Shown one piece after another: positions 1-8,433 of a stretch of DNA of 64,000 nt. Location of the stretch: contig CACLTO010000002.1 of NCBI GenBank assembly GCA_902609915.1, positions 21,306 to 85,305 on the forward strand, given 5' to 3'. The position numbers were made by a program, and so were the translations under genes. The stretch is from an uncultured Pelagibacteraceae bacterium. Its GTDB lineage: Bacteria > Pseudomonadota > Alphaproteobacteria > Pelagibacterales > Pelagibacteraceae. The first letter of the stretch is position 1. Each line of letters opens with the position of its first letter. Under the pieces are notes generated by a model. That model had not been told where the DNA came from, made no database searches, and saw nothing but the letters and a program-made list of their open reading frames with translations.

Positions 1-1161
1 TTGAGTATCTTTATTATTTAATCTGAGTTCATAAATAAATTTTACTAAAAAACTTATTTGATCTGCACTCCAATCTTCATCACCATCATATTTATCATTT
101 TTAGATAAATCAAAAATAATTGTTTCTAATTTATTTTGATTTTTAAATAGATGTTCCATTACATCCAATTTTTTTCCTCTATCAGCTCCAGAATTGCTAA
201 TATTTAAAAACCTAAAACATGATTTAAAAATGAAAGATGATGGATTTGATTTGATAACTTCTTCATAACTTTTATTTTTTTTGATGACATAAGGTTTGCC
301 ATATTTATAAGTATCTTTGTAATAATCAAATTCACTGATATTAAAAACATTTTTATCTATAACTATATTATTTTCTTTCAAGATATTTAAAAACTCATTA
401 TCTAATTGAAGACAAAGGTTTGTTCTAGTATCTTTGTAACCACAGAAAAAATTTACAGTTTTAAAGTCTAGATTTAATTTTGATGTATTATTAACATTAT
501 TTATAGTGAAATTAGTTTTTTGTTTTTCTAAAATTTCTACAAAGTGATCTAATCCGTTTGTATATAAATCGCTTATATTTCCATTATCAATGACTATATT
601 TTTCAATTTTTTAAATCGTTTGAAATCATCTAATTTTGTATTCCAATAAATTTCTTTGAATATTTTTTTGTTGTCTTCATCATCTTTAAGTATTCTTTGT
701 TTATAGGTTTTATAATTTATTAATTTAATAACCTCTAGGTTTGGAAACACAGTATGGCTATTTGGGACATCAGTTATTGAATTATGTTTATTCTGGTAGC
801 TTTTTTGCCAATATGTATTTATTTCAAAATCTGGTTCGTCCAGATTTGGAAATTCCAGACAGAATTCTTTTAAAGAGGAAAGTTTTGAATTTTTTTCAAA
901 TTTGTCATTTTTTGATTTATTAAAATAACAATAATGATTAAGTTTTAATTTATTTAATTTTTTAAGTGAAAAAATTGCATTATAAAATTTCTTAAAATCG
1001 ATGAAGCTATCTTTAAGAATTAATGTTTCTAAATTTTTAAGTTTAGATAATTTAGACCAATCATCATCTAAATTTATTCCTTCCAATTCTAATATTTTAA
1101 AATTATACTTAGTATTTAATAAATCTAAATTTGATATTTTATTTGTATCTTCAATATTCAT
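1..1161 (-). CDS. Leucine-rich-repeat-like protein, 3' end beyond the left edge
   Basis: The minus strand is open from an ATG at 1161 to the window edge, giving 387 codons with no stop, so the gene is partial. The product is Asn/Lys/Leu-rich and carries irregular repeats of the kind seen in leucine-rich-repeat proteins, for example LSKLKNLETLILKD near residue 37 and NQNKLETIIFDLSKND near residue 345, which suggests a binding scaffold. No signal peptide or membrane segment is visible. It is divergent from the Hsp70-like gene, with 54 bases between the two start codons, so both may be controlled from that gap. The exact function is not recognised; the LRR assignment is by eye. Confidence 0.7.
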   Translation of the reverse strand, partial: MNIEDTNKISNLDLLNTKYNFKILELEGINLDDDWSKLSKLKNLETLILKDSFIDFKKFYNAIFSLKKLNKLKLNHYCYFNKSKNDKFEKNSKLSSLKEFCLEFPNLDEPDFEINTYWQKSYQNKHNSITDVPNSHTVFPNLEVIKLINYKTYKQRILKDDEDNKKIFKEIYWNTKLDDFKRFKKLKNIVIDNGNISDLYTNGLDHFVEILEKQKTNFTINNVNNTSKLNLDFKTVNFFCGYKDTRTNLCLQLDNEFLNILKENNIVIDKNVFNISEFDYYKDTYKYGKPYVIKKNKSYEEVIKSNPSSFIFKSCFRFLNISNSGADRGKKLDVMEHLFKNQNKLETIIFDLSKNDKYDGDEDWSADQISFLVKFIYELRLNNKDTQ

Positions 1162-1197
1162 GGGTTAACTTGTATCAGTAGAATATTATTATTTTGA

Positions 1198-1203
1198 TAT
1201 AAT
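1198..1203 (+). promoter_or_regulatory. Putative -10 element of the Hsp70-like gene
   Basis: A perfect TATAAT lies 12 bases before the ATG of the Hsp70-like gene, inside the 54-base divergent gap. A -35 at proper spacing is not obvious (TTGTAT at 1170 is too far away). If it is used, the transcript would have an extremely short leader. In such an AT-rich sequence a chance match is possible. Confidence 0.35.
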
Positions 1204-1215
1204 TGAAAATATAAA

Positions 1216-2763
1216 ATGAGTAAAATTATTGGTATAGACCTAGGAACTACTTATAGTGCGATTGCACAATTAGATGATTTAGGTACACCAGAGGTATTAG
1301 CATCTACAGATAATAATAAAAAAATCACAGCAAGTTCTGTTTATATTAAAGATCAAAATATGATCGTTGGTGACAAGGCTCTTGATGCATTAGAAACAAC
1401 TCCAAAACAAGTTGTTACGGAGACTAAAAGGCAAATGGAAAATGATGTAGTTTATTCAGTTGATGAAGGAAAATGGGTAGATAGAGATGAAAAAAATAAA
1501 GATTATTATTCTCCAGCTCAAATCTCTTCTTTCATATTATCAAAACTTAAAGGTTATGCATCTGATGTTAAGAAAGCAGTCATAACTGTTCCAGCATTAT
1601 TTGCTGAAAAAGCAAGAGTGGCTACATTAGATGCAGCAAAAATGGCTGGGATTGAAGTTATAAGTTTAATCAATGAGCCAACTGCTGCTGCTTGTTATTA
1701 TGCAAGTCTGCCAAATGTAAAAAAAATTACAGGTAAAATTTTAGTATTTGATTTAGGGGGTGGAACATTTGATGTAACTGTTTGTGAAGTGCAAGGGGAA
1801 GAAGTTGAGGTAATAACTAGTAGAGGTGATAAATGGCTCGGCGGTAAAGACTTTGACAAAGAATTGATTAATTTAATTAATGAAAAATATAAAAATCTAA
1901 CTGGAAAAGAATTAGATATCGATAATAATTATTCTAAGTATATGGAAGTAGCTGAACAAGTAAAAAGGGTTTTGTCAGTTAGAGATAAACAAATAGAAAC
2001 AGTTGATGGACCTGATGGTGCAAAAGAAATAGAAATTACAAAAGCAGAATTCGAACAATCAATACAAACACACATTGAAAAACTTAAAATGCTTATGGAA
2101 GAAGCTCTTGATGGCAGTGGATTAAAAGCAGAAAATATCAGTCATACATTGCTAGTTGGTGGATCAACTAGAATTCCAATAATTACAAAAACCATTGAAC
2201 AGGTGATGAAAAAACCTCCATTGAAAGGTGTAAATGTTGATGAGGCTGTAGCTGCAGGGGCTGCAATTTATGCAGGTTTAAAATCAAAAAAAAATTTAAA
2301 TGAGGCACAAAAAAAAGCAATTTCAAACGTTAAACTTCAAGATGTTTGTAATTTTTATTTAGGAACATTAGTTCAAGAAGACGATCCTGTTTTGAATAGA
2401 TCAGTTACCAGTAATTTAATTTTGATAGATCGAGATACCGCTTTACCAGCAACGAAAAGTTCAAGGTTAGTAACACTCCATGATGATCAAGAGTCTATCT
2501 CGATAGATATTACTCAAAGTGAGGGAAGAGAAAGAAACAGAGAATTTGTAAATATTATTCACCAAGGTGAACTTAAATTCCCTGACAAAAAGCCTAAAGG
2601 TAGACCTATCGATGTAACTTACACTTATGACACTTCTGGTAAACTTCATTGTATTTTTGAGGACGAAGCAACTAAGGAAAAATACGAAGTATCAATAAGA
2701 CCAGAGTCTGCAGAAGATTTAAGAAAAAACTATGAAGCTATTGAGCACATAGTAATTGAATAA
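1216..2763 (+). CDS. Hsp70-like ATPase without the C-terminal lid
   Basis: This is a 515-residue Hsp70 relative. The nucleotide-binding domain is intact: the phosphate-1 motif IGIDLGTTYSA is at residues 5-15, phosphate-2 FDLGGGTFDVTV near 180, and the adenosine-binding LLVGGSTRIP near 312. A beta-type substrate-binding domain follows (about 380-500). The protein then ends, where canonical DnaK (around 640 residues) has an alpha-helical lid and acidic tail. It is therefore probably a specialised chaperone, not the housekeeping dnaK; there is no dnaJ or grpE beside it. Its stop overlaps the start of the PDZ/TerB-like gene by 8 bases, so the two are almost certainly co-translated and may act together. 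Presumed cytosolic. Confidence 0.93.
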   Translation: MSKIIGIDLGTTYSAIAQLDDLGTPEVLASTDNNKKITASSVYIKDQNMIVGDKALDALETTPKQVVTETKRQMENDVVYSVDEGKWVDRDEKNKDYYSPAQISSFILSKLKGYASDVKKAVITVPALFAEKARVATLDAAKMAGIEVISLINEPTAAACYYASLPNVKKITGKILVFDLGGGTFDVTVCEVQGEEVEVITSRGDKWLGGKDFDKELINLINEKYKNLTGKELDIDNNYSKYMEVAEQVKRVLSVRDKQIETVDGPDGAKEIEITKAEFEQSIQTHIEKLKMLMEEALDGSGLKAENISHTLLVGGSTRIPIITKTIEQVMKKPPLKGVNVDEAVAAGAAIYAGLKSKKNLNEAQKKAISNVKLQDVCNFYLGTLVQEDDPVLNRSVTSNLILIDRDTALPATKSSRLVTLHDDQESISIDITQSEGRERNREFVNIIHQGELKFPDKKPKGRPIDVTYTYDTSGKLHCIFEDEATKEKYEVSIRPESAEDLRKNYEAIEHIVIE

Positions 2764-5410
2764 TTATTTTGTGATTAAAAAAAAAGATATTAAAAAAGAT
2801 CCCCAAAGACTTAAACATTCAGTAAGGTTTGACATAGAATTTTTTTTAGATCCAAAGGAAAAAAAAGTCAAAAAATTATTAATAGTATTTGTTCAAAAAG
2901 GAGGAATTGCTGATAAAAAATTCTTAATTGGTGACGTAATTAAATCTGTTAATGGTGTTACGGTTACAAATAGAATTGAATTAGATAATGAGGTAAATAA
3001 AATAGATTGGGGGGATGAAGTTATTTTTGATGTAGAAAGAAAAAATAAAATACAGGAAGTAAAGATTAAAACATTATCTTTTGATAATTATAGAAAAAAC
3101 CATACAGTTTGGGCAATAGATCTTAAAAAAGAAAAAAATCAAATGATTATTGATAGTTATGGTATTGAATACAATTACCATGATTATGTAGAAAAAGGAG
3201 ACATATTATTAGAAATCAATTCTGTAGAAATAAACTCTCTTGATGATTTCAATAAAGAAAAATCAAAATATAAAGTTGGTGATACTATTGAGTTTAAAAT
3301 AAAAAGAAAAAAAATTTCTCAGATAAAAAAATTTGAGATCAAATTAATAAATTTTAAAAAAGCAATAGAATTGAACAAAAAGTCATGTGATGACTATTGG
3401 TTAAAAAAAGCAGGATCACTATTGTTTAAAGAGTGGGTGGATGCAGACTATGGTTACAACCATGAAGATTGGTGGGGAAGACGTGAGGAAATTTTAAAGT
3501 TAGAAACTATTGCAGAACGTTTTTCTGATTCAAGACATTCTTATAATTCTGACTATATAAAAGATTGGAAAAACAAAGATGCCAAACTACTTACAAGCTT
3601 ATTAAAACCTGAATACAAAGATATCAATTTCAAACTTAATTTTTTTAGTTTGATTTTTAATTCAAAAATTATTTCAAAATTAAGAAGTCTGAATTTAAAA
3701 AAAGAGTGTTGCTATTCATATATTTTAACAGGAAAAGCTGTTGGCGGAGATTTGGATAAAGATGTACCTGCAAATATTAAAAATTTTGAAAAATTAATTT
3801 CTGTCAAAGATAAAAAAAAGGAAGTATTCGTTGATGAAATTTCAGAAACATCCTTAAACTTTTTTTTTAATGAAATGGTTGATAAAAAAAAAAATATTTT
3901 TATCAAATATGAATCAGATAAGAAGTTTTGGCAATTTTCAAATAAAAAAAAAGCAGAGCTTTCCACTAAACCTACTTTAGAAAATTTTAATAATATTGGT
4001 TTTGAAAATATTGCAAATATTTTTGAACATTGGTTAATATCAAAGTATAGATTTAATAAAGCTCAATCTAAGTTAGCAGTGGACGATTTCTGTAAAAGTT
4101 TTTTTTTAGAATACCCAGATTTTAATATTGAGAGAATAAAGGAGATTGAAAAAATGGATCTTCAAGTTGAGCCAGAATATGATGAAGATGATTATGATTC
4201 CGATTACCAAGATAAAATTTATGTGTCAACAAGTGTCACTAAAAAGAAAGTTGCTGGAAAAGAGTCATTTGTGGTTAAATTGAATAATTTACCTACTGAT
4301 GAAGAAATAGAAAATCATACTGTTGGAGGAAAAAAAATATATCTAAAAATTTATGTTTATGATGTAACAGATTTAGATGAAGATAAATACTTCAAGATTC
4401 AAGACAATGGTGAAGATACAGGTCAATATTTTCTTAACAATTGTCATGTAGTTAAAACAGAAGATTTATCATGGTCTGAAGGTAACGGAATTTTAGTTCA
4501 AACTACAGAATTGGAAACTTATGGAATGACACAACTATCTGAATTGGCTTTTCCATACTCAAAATTACAATTACCAAAATATGGAAAAAGAAAACTATCT
4601 TTTAGAACTTTTATTTGCAACGAAAATCAAAAATTTGATGAAAACAACGGAAGATTTATTAGTTACGATAATCCATCTTTTAGAGCAGAAGAATATTTTT
4701 TAGAAAGTTATTCAGAAGGATTTGATGAATATAATGATTATCCAGATATTTTATCCTATTCATCTTCTGAAATAGAAGTTGAGTACAAACAGCCAGGATA
4801 TTTAGAAATTAATAGACGTAAATATAATGATCTAAAAATTGCTTTAAGCTTAGCTTTAAACCAGGATGATAAAAATAATCAGAAAGCTAATTTAGAAAAA
4901 ATTAAAGACTCAGTGAGATATGGCGATTTTACTGTTGAGGGAAATATCTATAAAATACTTAGTTTGAAAAAAAATTATGAAAAATCTTTAAATGAAAAAT
5001 TAAATTTAGATAATATTTTAAAAGATTTAAAGAAAAATTCTGTAATACACGAAAGATATGAAATAATAGATTTTTTACTTAACCTAGCTACACAAGATGA
5101 AACTTTTAATAGTAAAGAAAATAAATTCATAGACAAGGTTTCAAAAGAACTAGAATTAAATAAAGAGAAATATCAAGAAATTAAAAAACAAAAAACTTCA
5201 TCTGTAAAATTTGTAGATTTTGGCGATGAGGTAGAAGAAAGTGTATTTGGGATTAATAAAGATATGACTAAAGATGAGAAGCTTAAAATTTTAAGAAAAG
5301 AATATAGTAGATGGAATGCTCTAACAAATAATACTGACAAAATGATCAGAGAAAGAGCTAAAGAAATGAGAGATTTAGCGGCAAATTTAAGATCTCAATA
5401 TAATAAATAA
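2756..5410 (+). CDS. Large PDZ-domain protein with TerB-like and degenerate J-like C-terminus, partner of the Hsp70-like protein
   Basis: This 884-residue protein starts at a TTG inside the end of the Hsp70-like gene. Two PDZ-like modules are visible: residues about 39-95, with GDVIKSVNGVTV, and about 129-185, with GDILLEINSVEI. The middle (about 200-460) is helical and unrecognised, and about 480-700 looks beta-rich with acidic loops. Residues about 767-812 (IDFLLNLATQDETFNSKENK) resemble a TerB-type helical domain. The last 56 residues resemble a J-domain, with a KLKILRKEYSRWNAL helix, but the HPD triad is absent. No signal peptide is seen, so a cytosolic location is likely. By context it may be a co-chaperone or adaptor for the Hsp70-like ATPase. 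PDZ is fairly clear; the TerB and J assignments are inference. Confidence 0.85.
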   Translation: MNNYFVIKKKDIKKDPQRLKHSVRFDIEFFLDPKEKKVKKLLIVFVQKGGIADKKFLIGDVIKSVNGVTVTNRIELDNEVNKIDWGDEVIFDVERKNKIQEVKIKTLSFDNYRKNHTVWAIDLKKEKNQMIIDSYGIEYNYHDYVEKGDILLEINSVEINSLDDFNKEKSKYKVGDTIEFKIKRKKISQIKKFEIKLINFKKAIELNKKSCDDYWLKKAGSLLFKEWVDADYGYNHEDWWGRREEILKLETIAERFSDSRHSYNSDYIKDWKNKDAKLLTSLLKPEYKDINFKLNFFSLIFNSKIISKLRSLNLKKECCYSYILTGKAVGGDLDKDVPANIKNFEKLISVKDKKKEVFVDEISETSLNFFFNEMVDKKKNIFIKYESDKKFWQFSNKKKAELSTKPTLENFNNIGFENIANIFEHWLISKYRFNKAQSKLAVDDFCKSFFLEYPDFNIERIKEIEKMDLQVEPEYDEDDYDSDYQDKIYVSTSVTKKKVAGKESFVVKLNNLPTDEEIENHTVGGKKIYLKIYVYDVTDLDEDKYFKIQDNGEDTGQYFLNNCHVVKTEDLSWSEGNGILVQTTELETYGMTQLSELAFPYSKLQLPKYGKRKLSFRTFICNENQKFDENNGRFISYDNPSFRAEEYFLESYSEGFDEYNDYPDILSYSSSEIEVEYKQPGYLEINRRKYNDLKIALSLALNQDDKNNQKANLEKIKDSVRYGDFTVEGNIYKILSLKKNYEKSLNEKLNLDNILKDLKKNSVIHERYEIIDFLLNLATQDETFNSKENKFIDKVSKELELNKEKYQEIKKQKTSSVKFVDFGDEVEESVFGINKDMTKDEKLKILRKEYSRWNALTNNTDKMIRERAKEMRDLAANLRSQYNK

Positions 5411-5414
5411 TTTA

Positions 5415-6545
5415 CTATAATTTTATCGTTTCAATTAATTTTTTTAAAATAGAACTTGCATCCTTATTATGATTATCAGACTCAGCAAATATTTCTTTTA
5501 AAGTAGATATTATTTTTTGTTTATCAGATTTCATTAAAATTTTAGCTTCATTAAAGGCATTTTCTATTCTTTTTTCTACTACAGACATCTTTGATATATT
5601 CAAAAGACTTTTTATACTTACTGCTGCTTTTTCTCCAAATCTCTTTTTGAATTTTTCTTGTTCGTCTTTAGAAAACTTTTTATCTGCAAGATAGATACTT
5701 AATGAGCCCCATAATAAAGCTTTATTAATTATTTCTTTATTAGAGTTATCTAATTCATTTCCAGTTACTTTTTTTATACTTTCATTAATCTTTCTATCAA
5801 CCACTTTTAAATCATAGATACCTTTTTTGTCTGTTTTGAAAAATTCGTTATATTCATGGCTCATTGAGAACCATATTAAAGCCTGCATTCGATTAAGAAA
5901 TGTTGGATGAGTTGCATAAAGTAAATTTTTATTTCCTTGTAACTCTTTTAACTCTCTCAATTGATCTAAGTAAGAACTAAAATTAAAAGATATGTGTTCA
6001 TCACTAAGACCTGTGGAAATTTTCAGCATTGCTCTTAAAGAATTTTCAATACTTCCTGAGCCTAATAAACCAGCACGATCAGCTGATATTTCTGCAGCCC
6101 TACTTAAATTAAGAAAATTAAGATATTCAGTTCTGGTTCTTGCTTTTTCAATAGGTGGATAAAGGCTATGTTGATAATAAAAATGAGAAATCTCATGGGC
6201 AATAACGCTCTCTAATTCACCTGAATTTAGTAATTCAACCATTTTCGAGGTAATAATTATTTCTGCATTCAAACTTTGAGGCATCATTGCACAAGCTGCT
6301 TGGGTTTGAATGTGATTTGCAGTGATAAAAAAATTAAAGTTATTTTTAACACCAAGTCTTTTAAAAACATTGTCGATGGAACTGGCAATTTTTGGAAATA
6401 AGTTTTCACTTACTTTAACTGAACTTGATAACAAATTTCTCAAGTTTTCATTATTAAAATTTTTGGTCTCGTTTTTGTTATTTTGAACAATTCCTAATTC
6501 ATTCAAATCATCATAGGTATATCTAAATCTATCTAAAAAATTCAT
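5415..6545 (-). CDS. Soluble M48-type zinc metallopeptidase with TerB-like tail
   Basis: The 376-residue protein has the HEISH zinc-binding motif at residues 117-121 and a downstream EISADRAG around 152 that would supply the glutamate ligand. This is the signature of M48 (HtpX/Ste24-like) peptidases. No transmembrane helices are apparent, unlike HtpX, so a cytosolic protease is likely. The C-terminal 110 residues are helical, with ALLWGSLSIYLADKKFSKDE, and look TerB-like, as in the convergent PDZ protein. It lies 23 bases after the 197-residue gene on the same strand, and its stop is 4 bases from that of the convergent PDZ/TerB-like gene. It may process substrates handled by the Hsp70-like module; that role is speculative. 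Confidence 0.85.
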   Translation of the reverse strand: MNFLDRFRYTYDDLNELGIVQNNKNETKNFNNENLRNLLSSSVKVSENLFPKIASSIDNVFKRLGVKNNFNFFITANHIQTQAACAMMPQSLNAEIIITSKMVELLNSGELESVIAHEISHFYYQHSLYPPIEKARTRTEYLNFLNLSRAAEISADRAGLLGSGSIENSLRAMLKISTGLSDEHISFNFSSYLDQLRELKELQGNKNLLYATHPTFLNRMQALIWFSMSHEYNEFFKTDKKGIYDLKVVDRKINESIKKVTGNELDNSNKEIINKALLWGSLSIYLADKKFSKDEQEKFKKRFGEKAAVSIKSLLNISKMSVVEKRIENAFNEAKILMKSDKQKIISTLKEIFAESDNHNKDASSILKKLIETIKL

Positions 6546-6568
6546 TTATTTATGTGTTTTTAAATGTT

Positions 6569-7162
6569 TCATAATAATATTTTTTTCTGTCTTTCCCTTC
6601 TTTGATATTCTCTATCTCTTTCTTTCTTTATTTCCCATTCTTCATCAGAAATATTTTTCCATCTTTTCTTTGCTGCAATCATATCGTATTTCTTTTTATG
6701 TTTTCTTTGCTCAACTGACATATTTTCATAATATTTTATATTCCTCTCATTTTTTTTTTCTTTTTGTTTATCAGTTAAGTTTTCATAAATTTTTTTATCA
6801 TATGCTCTCTTTTCACTTTCGCTCATATTGTCTCTTATTTGCTTGGTGGATGCTCTGTTTCTAAGTATATATAAATCTATTTTTCCACTATTAAATTCAC
6901 TAATACTATTTGTTGTTGAGTGCATTATTATTTTATTGATATTTGATCTTTTGCCGATTTGATAAAATTTTAAAGAATTTCTCTCAGTTTCTTTCCTTGT
7001 AAGAAGAGCACTTCTTTTATTCAGATTTAACTTGCCCTCACCTCTAAAATCTTTCTTGGTCCAAGTGGGATGTTTATCAATTATTTTTTGAATTTCCTCA
7101 TCACTTCTTAATTTCCATTGATTGTGACCTTCTGGATTTCTGTTATAGTTTTTTTTTTTCAA
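6569..7162 (-). CDS. Basic protein with short repeated helical units, function unknown
   Basis: This 197-residue reading frame begins with TTG one base after the upstream gene's stop; no ATG is available until residue 80. The product is extremely Lys/Arg/Glu-rich. The C-terminal half contains four similar units starting at about N112, N128, N147 and N170, each with an N-(M/L/I)-(S/T) turn followed by a charged helix (DNMSESEKRAYDKK, ENLTDKQKEKK, ENMSVEQRKHKKK, KNISDEEWEIKK). This suggests a nucleic-acid-binding or coiled-coil repeat. The N-terminal 60 residues (HPTWTKKDFRGEG) may be a separate small domain. It sits inside the tightly packed minus-strand run. I do not recognise the family. Confidence 0.72.
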   Translation of the reverse strand: MKKKNYNRNPEGHNQWKLRSDEEIQKIIDKHPTWTKKDFRGEGKLNLNKRSALLTRKETERNSLKFYQIGKRSNINKIIMHSTTNSISEFNSGKIDLYILRNRASTKQIRDNMSESEKRAYDKKIYENLTDKQKEKKNERNIKYYENMSVEQRKHKKKYDMIAAKKRWKNISDEEWEIKKERDREYQRRERQKKILL

Positions 7163-7163
7163 A

Positions 7164-7343
7164 TTATTCTATTAGATCTTTCCAACTTTTTTCAGCTTCA
7201 GAATTAGAGTTATCGTTATTTTTATTACTATCTTTTTCTTTTTTCATTTCTTTATAGAGATTAATAAAATCTTGTCTGGAACCTTTTTTCTTCCCCATTT
7301 CTCTAAATTTATTCGTCCATTTATTTCTATTTTTTTTATCCAT
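7164..7343 (-). CDS. Small 59-residue charged protein
   Basis: A short ATG-started reading frame of 59 codons plus stop fills the gap between the DUF2130 gene and the repeat protein, with one base between it and each neighbour. The product begins MDKKNRNKWTNKFREMGKKK and ends SWKDLIE; it is Lys/Asn-rich and probably helical. Its perfect fit in the gap, same strand and seamless spacing argue that it is a real gene of the operon. No family is recognised. Confidence 0.6.
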   Translation of the reverse strand: MDKKNRNKWTNKFREMGKKKGSRQDFINLYKEMKKEKDSNKNNDNSNSEAEKSWKDLIE

Positions 7344-7344
7344 T

Positions 7345-8433
7345 TTATTTTTTATTTATTTTCCATTTCATTATAAATGCCTCGACTCCAATCTTTTTAA
7401 TTTCTTCATACAATTCTTCTAAATTATTTTCACTTGTTTCATTTAATTCAATTACATCTTCAATATTCTTTTTAGTTAGTTCTAGTTTCTTTCTTTTTTT
7501 TTCAGCAATATTTATTTGTTGCATAAGTATATTTGTAACCTCAGGACTTTCGATGAATTTGATAGCTGATAATACGTTATCTTTACTGCCTTCATTTTGT
7601 TTATTTTTTTCAGCTAAATACCATCTTTGTGTAGTAGCAAGAGCTCTTAGAGCAGTAAAATCATATTTACATATAAATATACTACCTTTATGAGCATAAG
7701 GCACATCTTTTGGAAAATCTTTGGGTGTTGTTCGGGTAAATATAATGCCAACATCAGATTTTGAGTCTTTCATGTCGTTTTGAAGTTTTATAATCCAATC
7801 ATTACTCCAAGCCTTAGTATTTTTTCTCTCATAAAGTATTTTTGCAACGACCATATCATCTTCTTTAATTTCTTGTAACCAGTCACCACCAGCTACACCT
7901 TTGGCATATTCAGCAATTTTATCATTTTTATCATTGAATATTTTTTTTAAAAAATCACCTAATTGCATTTCTGAGGATGAGCCTTGATCAACAGTAGTGC
8001 CCTGTGTCATTTTTTTTCGAAGATCTTCAACTGTTGCAATGTATCTCTGCTCTTTTAGTTGCCACAGTTTTTTTTCCTCGTCTTTTTGTTCTTTTAAATT
8101 TTCTTTTTGTTCTTTAAGTTTAGTCTCATAAAGAGTTTCATAATGCTCTTTATTTTCTTTATCTAAATTTTTAACTTTTGTATCAACAGCCTCTTTTACA
8201 GCTTTTTTAATATCATTTTCTTTTTGTTCGTTAATTGATTTAATTTGGTTTTCCTTTTCTTTATTTGAATCTTCTAAATCTTTTAATTTCTTTAAATTTT
8301 CTTTTAATTTTTGACCTTCTTCTTTTTTAATTCTATCTCTTGTATTTGTCTCTATTTCTCTTAAATGTGAAGACAAACCATCTTCCATCGGAAACTCTTT
8401 TTTACAATGTGGACATTTTATTGTTTGGCTCAT
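7345..8433 (-). CDS. DUF2130-family coiled-coil protein, possible nuclease
   Basis: The 362-residue protein has three parts. An N-terminal CPHC (C7, C10) looks like half of a zinc ribbon. A long coiled coil rich in Glu/Lys spans about residues 30-145. A C-terminal DUF2130 domain contains the conserved LYERKNTKAWSNDWIIKL stretch (residues 200-217). D184 together with E202-x-K204 resembles the catalytic pattern of restriction-like PD-(D/E)XK enzymes, so a nuclease activity is plausible but not established. Its ATG follows the TAA of the upstream nuclease gene without any gap, indicating one operon. Cytosolic; no signal peptide. Confidence 0.85.
   Translation of the reverse strand: MSQTIKCPHCKKEFPMEDGLSSHLREIETNTRDRIKKEEGQKLKENLKKLKDLEDSNKEKENQIKSINEQKENDIKKAVKEAVDTKVKNLDKENKEHYETLYETKLKEQKENLKEQKDEEKKLWQLKEQRYIATVEDLRKKMTQGTTVDQGSSSEMQLGDFLKKIFNDKNDKIAEYAKGVAGGDWLQEIKEDDMVVAKILYERKNTKAWSNDWIIKLQNDMKDSKSDVGIIFTRTTPKDFPKDVPYAHKGSIFICKYDFTALRALATTQRWYLAEKNKQNEGSKDNVLSAIKFIESPEVTNILMQQINIAEKKRKKLELTKKNIEDVIELNETSENNLEELYEEIKKIGVEAFIMKWKINKK

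Noticed and set aside
741..923. Plus-strand 60-residue frame
   Set aside because: It lies wholly inside the longer minus-strand LRR-like frame and has no ribosome site or coding character.
1216..2763. Housekeeping dnaK
   Set aside because: It lacks the lid and acidic tail, is about 120 residues short, and has no dnaJ or grpE partner.
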